Source: Escarpia spicata
Taxonomy: Eukaryota; Annelida; Polychaeta; Sabellida; Siboglinidae
Direction: 5' to 3'
DNA: 64,000 bases
Assembly: GCA_963995525.1 (NCBI GenBank)
Contig: OZ023213.1
Span: 21,875,921 to 21,939,920, forward strand
The notes under the pieces are model-generated. The model was not told the DNA's origin. It did not search any database and saw only the letters and a program-made list of their open reading frames with translations. Made by a program: the position numbers and the translations under genes. Shown here piece after piece: positions 41,155-55,344 of the stretch (the first letter of the stretch is position 1; every line of letters starts with the position of its first letter).

Positions 41155-44100
41155 GCTTACAACCTACAACACAGGTTGTGGTGTTTGATAATAATATGAA
41201 CTCTATGCAACTTTCGTTGTTTCAGAGACTTAGGAGTTCTATTTTTTCTATGCCATACACGTAGGCCTATAGAACCGGGGAATTTCCTTCGCACAAATGG
41301 ATTACGTTCTCTTGGAAACGATGCCACCGGTTAACATCACACACATTACAAGAGCCAAGTATCCATTCACACGGCCAAGAGAACTAAAGCCATACCGACA
41401 AGGAAAGACTGCCTAGAACTCTAACACAGGCAAACGGATTTAAACACCTGACTTGTTGACTGCGAGTCAGTCCAAGAAGAAGCTCTCCACTGGGCTGACC
41501 GGCCCCACATCAATGATGCAGTTAGGCACAAACAGAACATTGAGAATTTTACAAAACACCTATGTTGTGCGCCAAACTAAGAAAAGTGTACAGGACATGT
41601 ATATTACAAAAATCGTTTGAGTGTTTTATTACAAATAATGGAAAGTGATTATCTCTGTGTAAACAAATCTGACTTATTGTTTTGGATATTGAAACATGCA
41701 CACTGTCTAACAATGCACACTATCTGATTTAGAGTTGGGTTCAAGGTTTACATTTATAAAACTCAATTACAATACTGGCTTTTAAAATTTTATTTCAATG
41801 CTACATAAAGGGTAAATTGCAATAGTTCATAGGTTCATGCATACACTGTATTAACATTTATTTTATTTCAAAAAAATTGTATGATTTCTGCTCATATTTG
41901 ACTGGATTTAGTGTGACTATCTATTATTGCTGGGTTTAATTACAATCACACTCATAAAACTAAATTAACCTAAATTAAAAATAACACAATTAAATCAAAT
42001 CCAAAATTGGTTTAATGCCTTACCATGTTCACGTGACACAACTCACAGCCGAGCAAACACTGTGATCTGGCCTCCATTCACCAGTGACCAACAGTAGTGG
42101 ACAACACAGCCCTGCTCATAGTGACCAGTCCATGATAATAAATGCAGTTAATGAATGACATCAGAGCAGTGACCAATGAAGGTCAGCTGGGAGACTGGTC
42201 AACCACATCAAAACAACATGTGGCCTGTATGAATGGACAACAATCACTGATAATAAATCACACCTTTGTTGACTGAATTGGCACATAATACAATTTAATT
42301 AATAACAACAACAATTGCTAGAAATTGTCTATATTATAAATCAGGGTTTTTTCCTTAATTTTTTTGTATATGCTGGAAAAGAAAATTAATTGATTTCAGT
42401 GGTGTATGTAGGGGGTAGGGGCATGACCCATCTTTGGTTATTTTTATCATACCTATTGTGCCATTATATTTGGTCATAGAAAACCCATGGGTAATCACCC
42501 TTAGCACCCCCTTATGATGTACTTGATATGCCACTGGATAAATTACAACTTTAGTGGCATCTATCTGCCCTGGATGGAATACATGAATCAGCAACAACAA
42601 ACTGTTCTGCCCATAACAACATTCTCCAAAGACACCTGAAATATTATAAATTTATAAGTTATATATTATAATTTGTTATTTTACATTTCTCTAAAAGCTA
42701 ACATTCATAAACAGAAAATGGTCAGATTTTATTTTTAAATTGTGGTTAATTAAAATTGTGGTCAAAACATTAGAATACGTATAATTGATAAATAAACTCA
42801 GTGGTCGCGCTGACGCCGTTTTTGGGAGATATTACCCGGTTTTTCAAATGTCACCATGTACCACGGACAAGGTTTTTCACGTTTCGCTGCATCCCTTCGA
42901 AGGAAATCTATGGTTCTTCAAAGTTATTTCTAATCCCACGGTAAGCAGATCGTTTACCAAGAAATACGACAGATATCCAAATTGTGTGTCGACAACCGCA
43001 CTTTCGTCTCACAACGAAACGGTGCCGCCACCTAGTGACCAAACTGTGAAAAATGGAACACTCAATAGTAGTTCCCACTACTGCGTGTCAGTAACACCTA
43101 ATTTAGAAACTAGGTAGAACTAGGACTTTAGCATGGCGTCCGGTCAGCATTTTTGACATCATGGCATCGTAGCGGCTAAGAAGCCAAAAAGAGGTAGAAA
43201 ATTTCATACTGACTGGCTGTCAGAATTTAGGCCACACATTAATTTAGTCCATTTAATAGTCCACGTCTTTGGACCCCAATTTTTTGGGACCCTGTTTTTT
43301 TAGGCCCATGGGGGTCCCAGGACCCCGTTTTTTTAACTCTAACACAAACACTGGAACTATTATACAATTTTACGATAAAATGGTGACACATTGAACGTAG
43401 AAATAGTATTCACGGACTGAATCTCACTTTTAGATGTGTGAAACAACAGATAACAACTAGAACAAAAACAGGTCTGTGTAGACACAAAGAGCCAATTAAC
43501 CCTGTAACTATAAATACCCTACCACAAGTTCATAACCTGATAGAAGGACAACATATCACATAAATGCCCAATTAATGCTCCCTGGTTACTGTCACATGAT
43601 GCAGTTGTTCTGCTATGAGCAATGTTACTCACAATACTGGCAACTTTCCTAACATTTGAAGCCAAATGGATGAACCGCCAGTTAACCTTAAAACCTACTG
43701 CGTTCTTCTTTGGTTTTGTTGCATGTGAGCTTGTATACAATGTATCTGTGCAGACAGTCATTCGGCTTATCATAACACTTACAAATACTGCGTATGTGTT
43801 TCCTTTTGTCTTTACCGCATGAGTCCAATTCCAAGCCAATAACTCTTTGAATAGCAGATCCATAGCGTTATCCAGCAGAACCAAAGAATTAAAAGAACCA
43901 CAACCAACTCTTGGTTAACCAAGCCAACCCTCAATCCTTCCCTCGTTGATCATGTGTAAAATACGCGAGCCACTGGTTTACCAACTTCATATTTCGTAGG
44001 TGTTCAACAAGCCCATTACTTCTACGGACCGACAGATGGCACTACTTACTACATTGCCAAGCAGCAGACACAATAGTTACCACAGTAACCACACCACATA

Positions 44101-47100
44101 AATACTCGTAGATAACGCACAGAATAACTGTTAGCTTGTCTTACAACTACCGCCCAATCACACCATACATAATTATTATGCAGGTTAATGTATTATGATG
44201 AACACACAGGCGAGGTCCTGACTATAGTGGCCAGCCAGGGTTACAAACACCATAGAACTTGGGTGAATAGTTAATCTCGTCTCAGTGGGTGGGGGGTCTT
44301 TCACAGGATATAATCAGGCAGTGAAGGTCAGGGGTCAAGCACATGTTAGGTTAGTTCTTTCCAAATAGAAATCACAATGGCATAGAGCTGCTAAGTATGT
44401 TATTCTATTAGGTGTGCTGTTGACACAAGATAATGAGACACATGTGTGTGCTGTCATGCCAGAGCACTGTGTCATTTGTCACCCAACACTGCACAACAGT
44501 CTGCAGATTATCCGTGACCATCAGCAGATTATCTTCTCACCTGATTGCGGAATGTGCTTTAATATACAACATTGTTTAATATTTGTTTATCTTTATTAGT
44601 TTAGTTTGAATGGTTCAAATATCATGTTTACATTGCTCAATGAATGGCAACATTTTATTGTTGTTTCATTTGAATAATTTGCCTCAAATATCACGTTTAC
44701 TTTGCACGTTGAATGGTAAATTTGATAAGCATACATTCATAAACAGAAAGCGGTCAAATTAAATTTGAAGCCATGGTTGTTCGATCAGATCTACCAGCTT
44801 TGGTGATAACACCGTGGCTGCTTCATGAGTGGCTGAATGGATATGATAATTACCAGGATGCTTAGAGTTAAATACCAGTCTGGCGAACCATCCATTTGTA
44901 TAGTAAAAATCGGGTGTACAACTTTGACTCATCTACCGGTAGTTACATGTGTACAGTACTACGTACAGTTGGCAACGTAAGCCGAGGGACACTGAAAACC
45001 ACAGGTTGTTTCTACTTAGTGGTAGACTTTACAAAACATTAACTCAGGTGTGGTCACATATAAGCATAGTCCCCCCAAAAGTGTCAAGTAATACATATGC
45101 GATGGTTGTTTGGTCATCAGTGTATTGAGAAAAAACATACTGTGGTTCCACCTATCAAGTGGAACATATATTAACGCACTGACGCTATTGTGGATGTCAG
45201 GATGAGGCAGCATGGAGGCTAACGTCTTGACAACCATATCACCACAGCTGAATCCGGCAACTATTGGCTGCAGTTTTGGAAGACATTTTGGATTGGTCAA
45301 AATCTCATCATATATTGGAAGGTGGTAAGGTGTAAGTGGTTTGAACAAATATGAAACACTAAATGTTTTGGACTTTGTACGTAGACTTATGGGACCACCC
45401 GTAACCCTCAGGTTGCTTCTACCGAGTTCTAGACTTAAGAGGAAGTAAAAAACACCCAACACTTAGTAACTACGCAACCTACTGCTGAATCACTGAATCG
45501 GTGGTCTTGATCTACAAACCAACAAACATAGACAACTCCTCCAACGATGACCCTGCTTACTAGTAAACAAACAACGCATCACAGCATATAATATCATGTG
45601 GATCGTTTAATGCTGTTACAGGTGTGATGATACTGACCTGGACTGGCGCGGGTAAACCCAGCAGAATAATGAGTTCGTCACGGACCTGGGAGTATTTTAT
45701 GTTCCACTCGGTGGCCACTGCCCCCATACCTGCTGCCAATGATATAAATCACTGGAGTACTGCATCTACATTGGGCTAACTGGAGGCCGACAAGCTGGCT
45801 GCTCCATTTGATAGACACATGTTCTAGGAACAATGCTGTCTTTTCAAATTCCAACACAATAATACAAAACGATTTATGATAATTTAACGATACCAGACCT
45901 ATCTTGAATCAAACAGGAGTTTAGTAAAATAAATTGTTAGTGCTGCACCTGCAGTGATCATCCATTATAATTATACCTCAAAGTTGGCAACATTTAGAAC
46001 AAGGCCATTAAGTCTTGCTTTATAGATTTTTTTGGTGGTGGAATGACCAAGGAATGACCAATTTGGCAGTAAAATTATGTGGGAACAACAGCTAGTTACT
46101 AGGGTATTGTAGCAAATAGCTGCCTCCAAATTCAATGACTGTATTTATACATTTTAGAGCCATCAATACAAAAATTATGTCGGCAACATCTCTGCATACT
46201 AACCGGATTGACCATCATTCTGAGTTTGCTTTTCTGCATTAAATACTTCTCCTTTCATTTCTTTCCCCTACATTGCATCATCAGAATAACTCACAAATTG
46301 GACACAAGCTATACCTAGTTTAATATTTATTTTGTATTTATCCAGCCATCTGGCCAGAGATACAAAGCCCTGCCTGCAAGACTGACCACATGTTGACCAC
46401 TATGCTGGGGTAGATCCACTGTACTCAGGTCACCTAAACTATAAATAGATGAACTGTCCAGCTCCATAAATAGGTTACTTGTCCAGATACTGCTGGGAAG
46501 CTGTGAGTGAGCAGTAAACTTGCATGGTGCCCTGTGGCTGAATACTCCCTGCTCGACTGATTTAGCCCATCAAGTCCATTGATCAAATCTGTAATGTATG
46601 AATAATTAAAGTAAAAAAGAACAGACTGATTGTATTGGCTTATTCAGCTGTCAGGATGTTATCGTATTTAGATATGACGATAACAAATTAAGTTTGCATG
46701 TTGTATTGTGATGGACATTCCAGCCAATTATCCTTGCTGCTTAACCTTTTTTTACCTAGAACAAGAATATGCACTGGTGCATAGTTGCTCTTGCTGCAGG
46801 AATAAACACCAATTGGTGCAGTTTTCCACAGTACATATTGCCATACCATATTGCCACAATCTGTTATCACTTTGTTGTGATGATCACATGACATGACATG
46901 TGATTGGGCAACTTCCTGTAATGTACATCAAGCAAAGAAAGCATTATATCTTTGCGTAATTTCATTGAACTGTTTTTTATCATGTGACTTGTTTGCATTT
47001 AAAACTGATGCCAGTGGATGGGGCAGTTTGATGAGAAAATACAAAAAACTTAAAACGAACTCCAGTTTTGTTATTTATTTTAATTTGTTAATATTAAAGG

Positions 47101-48354
47101 CATTGCAAACAATATATGTCGTCATATCAATAAATTACTAAACCACCAATATGCTATTTCTCTGACTTGTAGTGGATCAAATATGCAGTGGTAATTATCG
47201 ATCAAGTTATGAACATTGATTAATTTATTCCCACTCAAGATTACTGGCAGAGTAGCCCAGAAATCAATATACGCCTCTCGGGATATCTTAATTGCACTGT
47301 TTATTTCTAAGGAAACAAGGCTATTTACGAGAGGGTAACAGATACAGAGATGCAACTAGACCACAATATTATGTCCCATCCTGTCAGAATCGACCAAACT
47401 TCACATTTCAAAACTAGAATCACCAGCATCTGAAGTTAGTGCTGCTGATTTTTTTAATATTCAATATTTAATAAAACTGCACTATTTTTCCAAATTGGCA
47501 CTGATCATTCTCAAGGTTACAAGTGTTGTTTTTAAGTGAAACTGGAGAATTTGAGTAAAATGGCAGTTTTTTTAAGTTTGACATGACGATTATTTTGAGA
47601 TCCACCATTGAGATGGTAGAGAGGTAGAAAGCAGCACTGACAAAGGCTGTGAAGAGGATTCACTCAAAAATATATTTTTCTCAGCGGGTCCAAGAAAGTG
47701 CGACTTTCATTGAACATTTTAAATAACAATTTCTTGTTAAAATACAATTATCGGATTAAGACAAACTTCCTGCAGGAAAACATGATTAAAGTAATTGATA
47801 TCGATATGCAATATTTAATTTGTATTATCATCATAAAAAAAGTGGACATTTTCTGCAAAAATATACCTTTTTTTTTCACAACCAAATTACCCTTGACTTT
47901 TAATAGTGTCTCAAAAACTATACTTACCAGTCAATGGAGCATCTATAACATTTAGTAAATAAAAAAAACTAAAATGTGTCAACAGTCAAACTTTTGGTTG
48001 ATCCTGAAACTTTTCGTTGTTTGGATTGAACTTTCCTCAACCACACTCCAGGTATTTTGTGTTGAAAAATGTGAGGCTCTGAACATGCATTTCCAATGGC
48101 CAATTGCCAAATGTTGCACAATTTTGATTGAACAAATAATCTGAATAAAAAATACACATTTAGATGCTTTTGTTATTGCACACATATTCTGGGTGGACTG
48201 GTGACCCATCCACATGCAATATTTCTCAGTTAGATTTTTTTAATACTTACAAAGTCCTAAGCACAGGTTGTAAACACAACATTCAACATCCACTCACAAG
48301 ATGTGGGGAGTACCTCGTATAATGACAGGGTGAGGTCACAAGGACAGATCTGTG
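41155..48354. other. Intergenic stretch between AKAP1 and ULK, mostly featureless
   Basis: No exon that I can support. Positions about 42785-43130 are unusually rich in CpG and hold a 110-codon open frame (MINKLSGRADAVFGRYYPVF...). This may be a promoter or an untranslated first exon, but I see no similarity. Positions about 44615-44735 contain a diverged direct repeat (TCAAATATCA(T/C)GTTTAC). The frames at 43519-43884 and 45016-45462 (minus, 121 and 148 codons) have no recognisable motifs. Confidence 0.4.
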
Positions 48355-50015
48355 TGCCCAATTCCAACATATCACACCAGAACCTAAATGCATTCTTCAA
48401 TCGTTTTGACCCCTGCACAGGACAGATATTTTCATCCTCAACTCGTGATGAGCATCTTTGTGAGGACGACGTCACTGATGATATGAGACGTGTATTCAAG
48501 TGGCTGAATACAAACAAAGCAGCGGGGCCAGGCAGTATCTCATCAAGACTCCTGAGTTTGTGCGCCAGTGAACTGAGAGATGTGTTTTACAAGATCTTTA
48601 ACATGTCATTTTTATCAGGTCTGATTCCATCCTAGTAGAAGACAGCCAATATAATCCCAGTTCCCAAGAATTCCAACCCACATTACAGACCCATTGCCTT
48701 AACATCCATGATAATTAAGTCCCTAGAAAAATTTGTTAAATTTATGTTATCAGAACTGATCCAAGACCTTGATCAGTGTCGGTTTGCTTACAAACCGAAC
48801 AGAGGTGTTGGTGATGCCACCATCACCTTGCTGCAGTCAGTTGTAAGTCATCAGGAAAAGCCAGGTGCACATGTCAGAATACTGTCTGTTGATTACAGTT
48901 CTGCATGTATTAACATCAGGCCAGTGATTCTGCAAGAGAAGCCGTCATATTTGAGCGTACATCCCCAAATTACGTACTGCATCAGCAATTTTCTTTGTAA
49001 CAGACAACAGTATGTAACCTTGGCTGGCTGTAAATCTGATACTATCATCACAAACATTGGTACCTCCAAGGCTGTGTTCTATCACCTGTACTCTACACCC
49101 CGTCCACTTCTGACTGCGTATCCCACCATGAGAATGAATGTATGGTTAAATATGCCGATGACCTGGCAAACTATGGACTAATACAGAACGGGGATCAGTC
49201 AGATTACAGAGCAGAAATAGAAAACCTCGCAAGCTGGGGCACAAATATCAAACTGTCTATGAATGTAGCCAAGACAAAGGAAATGACTGTCGACTTCAGA
49301 AGAAATAAGTCAAACCATGAGCCAGTCATTATAAGTGGGCAAGAGGTGGAGGTAGTGACATCTTACAAGTGTTTGGGCACAGTAGTAACATCAGACCTGT
49401 CTTGGGCTGAACATGTTATGTCTACCGTGAAGAAAGGTCACCTAAGGCTTTACATCTTGAGGCAACTGAACAAGTTCAAAGTAGACAGCACCACCATGAT
49501 GCTCTTTTAACTATCTGTAATAGAAAGTGTCTTTAGCATTCTAGTCTGGTTTTCAGGAGTCACAAAGAAGGAGCAATAGCTTGGAGAAACTAGTTCTAAC
49601 TTATGGAAAGGTCATAGGAAACCATCACTGAAACAAATTTATCATGATTGACCTCTAAAAAAAGTAAGTCATCCTGAAAGAGAAGTGTTATCCTCTTAAC
49701 TGCCTACTTCAGTCTCTACCATCAGGCAACAGATTGTGAACGATAATGACAAGGAAAACCTTCTGCCACAAGTTATGCTAATTTATAATGCAGAGTAAAC
49801 ACCTAACATTTCATTATCTGTGATGCTGTTATTTTTTCTGCATATTGTTTTGAACCTTGCCAACAATCCTTTGTGACACCAGTGATACTATATGTGATGT
49901 GTTTATGGATATGGTATGTTTTCTTTGCTTAATTTGTGCTCATTTGTGTTTAGCTCTGATAGCAAAGAGAATTTCTTTGGGCAATAAAGATTAGTGTTGT
50001 TATTATCAAAACAAT
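48355..50015 (+). mobile_element. LINE relic with reverse-transcriptase domain (L2/Rex1-like)
   Basis: In order: FKWLNTNKAAGPGSISSRLL; an in-frame stop at 48633-48635 in place of the usual W; NPHYRPIALTSMIIKSLEKF (the YRPI(A/S)LTS motif, split across a frame change); ILSVDYSSAC (catalytic Asp of motif A); VKYADDLANYGL (YADD box); MNVAKTKEMTVDFRR; YKCLGTVVTSDLSWAEH. The reading frame shifts between about 49070 and 49140, losing the PQGC motif. The 3' end is CAATAAAGATTAGTGTTGTT followed by ATTATCA, the short-repeat tail typical of this group. It is inactive. Confidence 0.92.
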
Positions 50016-52787
50016 TACACTAAAGGCTGTTGAAGGTATTACCTGCAATACATATTCAGTGCAGTATAGTTCACTGACTTTTCCAAACAGAAGCTATAAA
50101 ATGCATTAATTGCAACTGAACTGCCTGACACATGTCAGTTAAATTGCAATTAACACATTTCAAAGCCTATATTTGTAAAAGACAATGGACACTACCAACT
50201 GGAGTTGGAACTGCAAATTAAAAAAACTCAATAAGTGGTCAAATGAATAGACGATAATTACTGGGGATAACCACACTTACAAACAACTTTTACTTACACA
50301 GACTTTAGAATGTTTAAAACGTTAGAAGACACAAAGCTGTAACTCATACGAGTTGTTTTATAGCACTCATTACATATAGTGAATAGAGGGACCCTAATAG
50401 TGTCCTAAACTGACTTACACAGGATTATTGTTTCTTGTCTGTTTTTAAACTAAACAATAAAATTGGCAAACAAGCATCAGTATCATATATGCTGAATTAG
50501 TCATTTTGCAAACAGCAACATAAGGAATAACTTGATTCCCCGATAGTCTACTGCCCAGGTACAATTTATGAGTACTGCACAATTATATATTTTTATATTT
50601 GTTATTCTAGGCAACATTTACCTACATCAAAGATTCAAGACAAAGTGGGAGCATTGGAGTTCTTGCCAGGAAGACAGAAAACTGTTGTGTATAAAACAGT
50701 GGGTCAGTAACAACAAATAGTAACTTTTCTGTTCAGACAGTTATATTCTAAGATCCAATTCATATTCAGCAGTGCGGAATCTTTGAGAATGTAATTTACT
50801 ACTTTTATAATCAGTGAAAAGTCACAGCATGCACCCGTACGAAGTCTGGTCAACATATGAGTGAAAACACATGCAGGCCATGGGTAGATGATATGAGCAC
50901 ATGCATGCATGCAATAAAAATTCTTTCCCAGACATATTGCCATTCAAGTTTCATTTAGTAACATTTATTGAATCAAAGAACATGTATATAAGACATAATT
51001 TTCCGTACGTAAGGTGACCCTACATGCAAAAGTACAGTATTAGTTTGTTATGACTGGGTGAACATTCTGCTTTTTAGAGTGTAGTTTCATTTTCCAACGG
51101 CAAGTCCAAACTGGCGTGAAATTGTTAATATTTTGTATGCAATACACATCTTAGTATTCTTACAGGTGCATTTAATCCATCTTGTCCCTAAACCAGGTTG
51201 TCCTAGTATGCTTGCATGTATCTTTATTATAATAACTTGCCCACACGAGATAATTATAAAACATGTCCACACAAGAATACACCTGTGCCCTTGACCAGTT
51301 TAATTGGACAAACAGTTCATACGTCCAATTAGCATAACTGGTCATAGTTTTGCAGTCTGTTAATGTCAGTTATACAAATCACAAAACCACACTACATGCG
51401 GTAATCAGTCTTGGTTATCAGATCACTTAATATGCAAGTAATACAATATCTAGCACTACTCAAGTTTGAAATGCTACTGCCACGCCACTCACTGTGACGC
51501 AGTCTCGTTTGCGCTTCTCGTTGAGTAGAAACTGCGAATATATAGATTTTTCTGACACACCAACAGCATACCTTAACTTCGCTGTGATTTCCTTCCTGGC
51601 CAAGAAACAAATGACATTGGATCTGAAGAGAACGTCCCCAGTATGGAGAAGTACACTGGCACACGTGCGACCTCTTGTTGGCGGTGCGTCCCCGCGGCTT
51701 AGACAATACACAAGGGTTGACAGCAGAATCAGGTTCACTAAAGACGTTTGTTTACGCAATGAGGCCCGTTTCGCCCGCACGTGTGAAAGCACTCAGCAGA
51801 ACCACATATCAAATTTGGTATCTTTATAAAGGTTAGAATTCGATGCAACCATTTATATGTCGAGGTGACCGAAAAGCGAATTCAATAACGACGCGAACGA
51901 AGTCTGAAGACATAATATCACCTTGACGATTTACAACGTAGCGAAAATGGGTTTACCCGTCAACGCAATTCACAACTGCAACACAATTGTTGCCACTGCT
52001 TACCTAATGATAGCAGGCGGGATAGTGCTAAACTGTAGCACTGTTTTCGTCGTGTGCTCCCCTCACGTAACCTTGAATGTCTTCTACCAAAATTATGTAT
52101 TTATTTCAAGTTGTTGATTTCTTTAAACACGTGCTTGGCTCGGTCCAATTGAATTCTCGTCCCTTAACGTCTAGCTCTGTGCTCTCGTACTTTGCGAGAG
52201 TACACGGAACTATTTACTTTGGTTTCCCATTTCGCCATCAAATTAATCCGACAAGAAAATCACACTTTTGTAAATATTTGCATCATATTTCTTTATATTT
52301 CATATGTGTGTAGCTATATAATGCAAAATATTTGAAATGTTATTCACCTACAAAATATTAAATCTCATTATATGGTGAACTATTTATTGTCGCGCATATC
52401 ATCTTATAACAGGTCGGAATACGGTTACATCAAAACAAACCCAGAACTGCGTACGAAGTCCGTCACAAGAGAAAGGGAATCAGTACTCGCAATTAAACGG
52501 TACGAAACCGGCGAAGAAACACAAACGAACCACTCCGATCGATGCAAAACACCCGAAGTATATATATTCGTTCAACATGTAAGCATGAATTGGTTTGTGT
52601 ACCCAAGAACGCGACAAATTGAATGTAATTCTGTGTTATTGTTGCTGCATCGAATGCGCTTATGACAGCATCAGCTGTCAAGCGAAGGGATTCCAGACAA
52701 AGCTGGTGCTAGCTTCTGCATGGGGAGTTCGACGAAAAGCATACATTCCGTGGGAAGAGTCAACCGACACAGTACCAAATAACAGCA
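50016..52787. other. Upstream region of ULK
   Basis: Positions 50016-51400 are AT-rich with no feature. Positions about 51480-51800 are richer in CpG, with overlapping open frames on both strands of about 110 codons. This is the likeliest position for a promoter or 5' exon in the region, but I recognise no protein. From 52595 to 52787 a plus-strand frame runs into the ULK start out of frame, so it is taken as 5' leader. Confidence 0.35.
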
Positions 52788-52877
52788 ATGGATACGATTG
52801 GGGAATTCGAGTATAGCAAGAAGGATCTGATCGGGCATGGAGCATTTGCCGTGGTCTTCAAAGGGCGCTATAAAAAG
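52788..52877 (+). CDS. ULK: ULK1/ULK2 (Atg1) serine/threonine kinase, coding exon 1
   Basis: ATG 52788 (context agcaATGg) reads [20 protein letters not shown], then [10 protein letters not shown], to the donor AAG|GTGAGT after 52877, phase 0. It matches the N-terminus of ULK1/ULK2 ([20 protein letters not shown]) almost residue for residue, including the glycine-rich ATP loop [12 protein letters not shown] kinases start autophagy by phosphorylating ATG13, FIP200 and Beclin complexes, which is family knowledge. The start is at the usual family position, a few residues before the kinase domain. ULK1 and ULK2 cannot be told apart from two exons; invertebrates normally have one co-orthologue. Confidence 0.95.
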
Positions 52878-53764
52878 GTGAGTGGGTGAAAGGCTGACGA
52901 CATCGAAGCCGTGGGCAGCGCGTCTCGGTGCAAAATGAGTAGACACTCTGACACACTGTCCACTCAAACATGCCATGACAATACATTTCCTTAATCGTCT
53001 ATTGGAACTTTATTATTGTTTGACTTTCTTCATACCTTCAAATTAACAATATCGTTTGTAATAAAATAGTATAAATTGATGATTGTTTGCACAGACTGTG
53101 ACTCCGTTCATTCATTCATTAACATTAAATCTCCTAAATCTAAAGGCTAAAAAAACCAAGGTTATATATTTCCATGATTTACCTTGTATTTTTTACAGGG
53201 TTTGGGTAGTGTTAATTTATACTGCTGTTTTATGTGGGGTTTTTATTTTCCATTGTTGTTACCTTGGATTGTTCACACGGTTCAGAACTTCAGACAATTA
53301 ATTATTTACTGTTTCATCTTGAGTTTTGAGAATATTTGTGGGGTATGGTGACTTGCAATACACTGGATGGATCTTCCATTTAGGCATCTTATGCTTTTTT
53401 ACTCTTAATTTTCCTTTTAATTCATATCTATGACTTGGATCTTTTTTGACTTCAGGCAAAAATCAGTGTTAATCATATTTAACAATCACCAACATTTTAT
53501 AAGCCTAATAAGGTTATGGTTATATTCTGATTTCTTACTCACATTTTTTCTTCTTCTTAGTACATTGTTCGTTCAGACTGTGACTCCGGTTTCTTGTATG
53601 AAGGTCGCTATGTGCCGCAGATCTTCCCGAAGGCCAAATATCTTCTTTTACTGGTGTTTCTTTGGGCAGGTTGCCTTCCTACCGTTCTTGTGTGTTGGAC
53701 AATCTTGCAGGAGGTGCAACACTGTCAGTGGAGCCGTGCCATAAGGACACATGTCGGTTTCTCC
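52878..53764. other. ULK intron 1, 5' part
   Basis: AT-rich intron, no feature seen. A GTTTGCACAGACTGTGACTC-like motif near 53085 recurs near 53567 (GTTCAGACTGTGACTCC), suggesting an old duplication or shared repeat. Confidence 0.4.
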
Positions 53765-54958
53765 AATGTGTAGTTTGATGTGTGTATGATGTGTAGTTTG
53801 ATGTGTGTATGATGTGTGTATGATGTGTGTATGATGTGTGTATGATGTGTGTATGATGTGTGTATGATGTGTGTATGATGTGTAGTTTGATGTGTGTATG
53901 ATGTGTAGTTTGATGTGTGTATGATGTGTGTATGATGTGTGTATGATGTGTGTATGATGTGTAGTTTGATGTGTGTATGATGTGTGTATGATGTGTGTAT
54001 GATGTGTGTATGATGTGTGTATGATGTGTAGTTTGATGTGTGTATGATGTGTGTATGATGTGTGTATGATGTGTGTATGATGTGTGTATGATGTGTAGTT
54101 TGATGTGTGTATGATGTGTGTATGATGTGTGTATGATGTGTGTATGATGTGTAGTTTGATGTGTGTATGATGTGTGTATGATGTGTAGTTTGATGTGTGT
54201 ATGATGTGTGTATGATGTGTGTATGATGTGTGTATGATGTGTGTATGATGTGTGTATGATGTGTGTATGATGTGTAGTTTGATGTGTGTATGATGTGTGT
54301 ATGATGTGTAGTTTGATGTGTGTATGATGTGTGTATGATGTGTGTATGATGTGTGTATGATGTGTAGTTTGATGTGTGTATGATGTGTGTATGATGTGTG
54401 TATGATGTGTGTATGATGTGTAGTTTGATGTGTGTATGATGTGTGTATGATGTGTAGTTTGATGTGTGTATGATGTGTGTATGATGTGTGTATGATGTGT
54501 GTATGATGTGTGTATGATGTGTGTATGATGTGTGTATGATGTGTGTATGATGTGTGTATGATGTGTAGTTTGATGTGTGTATGATGTGTGTATGATGTGT
54601 GTATGATGTGTGTATGATGTGTAGTTTGATGTGTGTATGATGTGTGTATGATGTGTAGTTTGATGTGTGTATGATGTGTGTATGATGTGTGTATGATGTG
54701 TGTATGATGTGTGTATGATGTGTAGTTTGATGTGTGTATGATGTGTGTATGATGTGTGTATGATGTGTGTATGATGTGTAGTTTGATGTGTGTATGATGT
54801 GTGTATGATGTGTGTATGATGTGTGTATGATGTGTGTATGATGTGTGTATGATGTGTAGTTTGATGTGTGTATGATGTGTGTATGATGTGTGTATGATGT
54901 GTAGTTTGATGTGTGTATGATGTGTGTATGATGTGTAGTTTGATGTGTGTATGATGTG
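53765..54958. repeat. 11/12-bp TG-rich satellite, about 107 units
   Basis: GATGTGTGTAT (11 bp) units are interrupted at irregular intervals by GATGTGTAGTTT (12 bp) units. Runs of two to nine 11-mers separate the 12-mers. All minus-strand frames are open (His/Thr/Tyr/Ser repeats, up to 439 codons) and are artefacts. It lies in ULK intron 1. Confidence 0.97.
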
Positions 54959-55344
54959 CGAGTCTCATGTTTTGAAAATTGACACTGCAACATTGCAAGA
55001 CTGATGTTCTCAGTACATTATATTATTATTTGTGAGGTGATTGACTGATTGTGAATATTATTAATAAGTAGTACTGTATGTATAGCAGACCGTGCAAGAC
55101 AGTCACCTGCAGGGTTATGTTCTACTCCTGTGTTTACATATAATTAGCGGTTTACAATAAATCATGCATTGCTAAGTCATGAACTTGGTTGATTACTGTT
55201 CACTGCTTTGATATCTTTGGGTTTGCTACAGTGAATCATTACATGGAATCCTGGTTCTACGACTGTCTCAGATAAAGCAATAAATGTTGTTAACATAGAG
55301 CATCTCCCATGAAACCTGATATATGTTGTCACAGCAATGTTGTG
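54959..55344. other. ULK intron 1, short unique stretch
   Basis: No feature seen. Confidence 0.5.

Noticed and set aside
45016..45462. 148-codon minus frame as a gene
   Set aside because: No recognisable motif, no splice signals or coding-like composition, and AT-rich context; frames of this length occur by chance here.
48355..50015. Active retrotransposon
   Set aside because: In-frame stop at 48633, a frameshift near 49100 that removes the PQGC region, and further decay after 49510.
51460..51829. Overlapping frames of about 110 codons on both strands
   Set aside because: Neither has known similarity. The sequence looks like a CpG-richer regulatory or untranslated region, and I could not choose a coding strand.
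53679..54998. 439- and 422-codon His/Thr-rich open frames
   Set aside because: Translation of the 11/12-bp satellite inside ULK intron 1; equivalent frames are open side by side.
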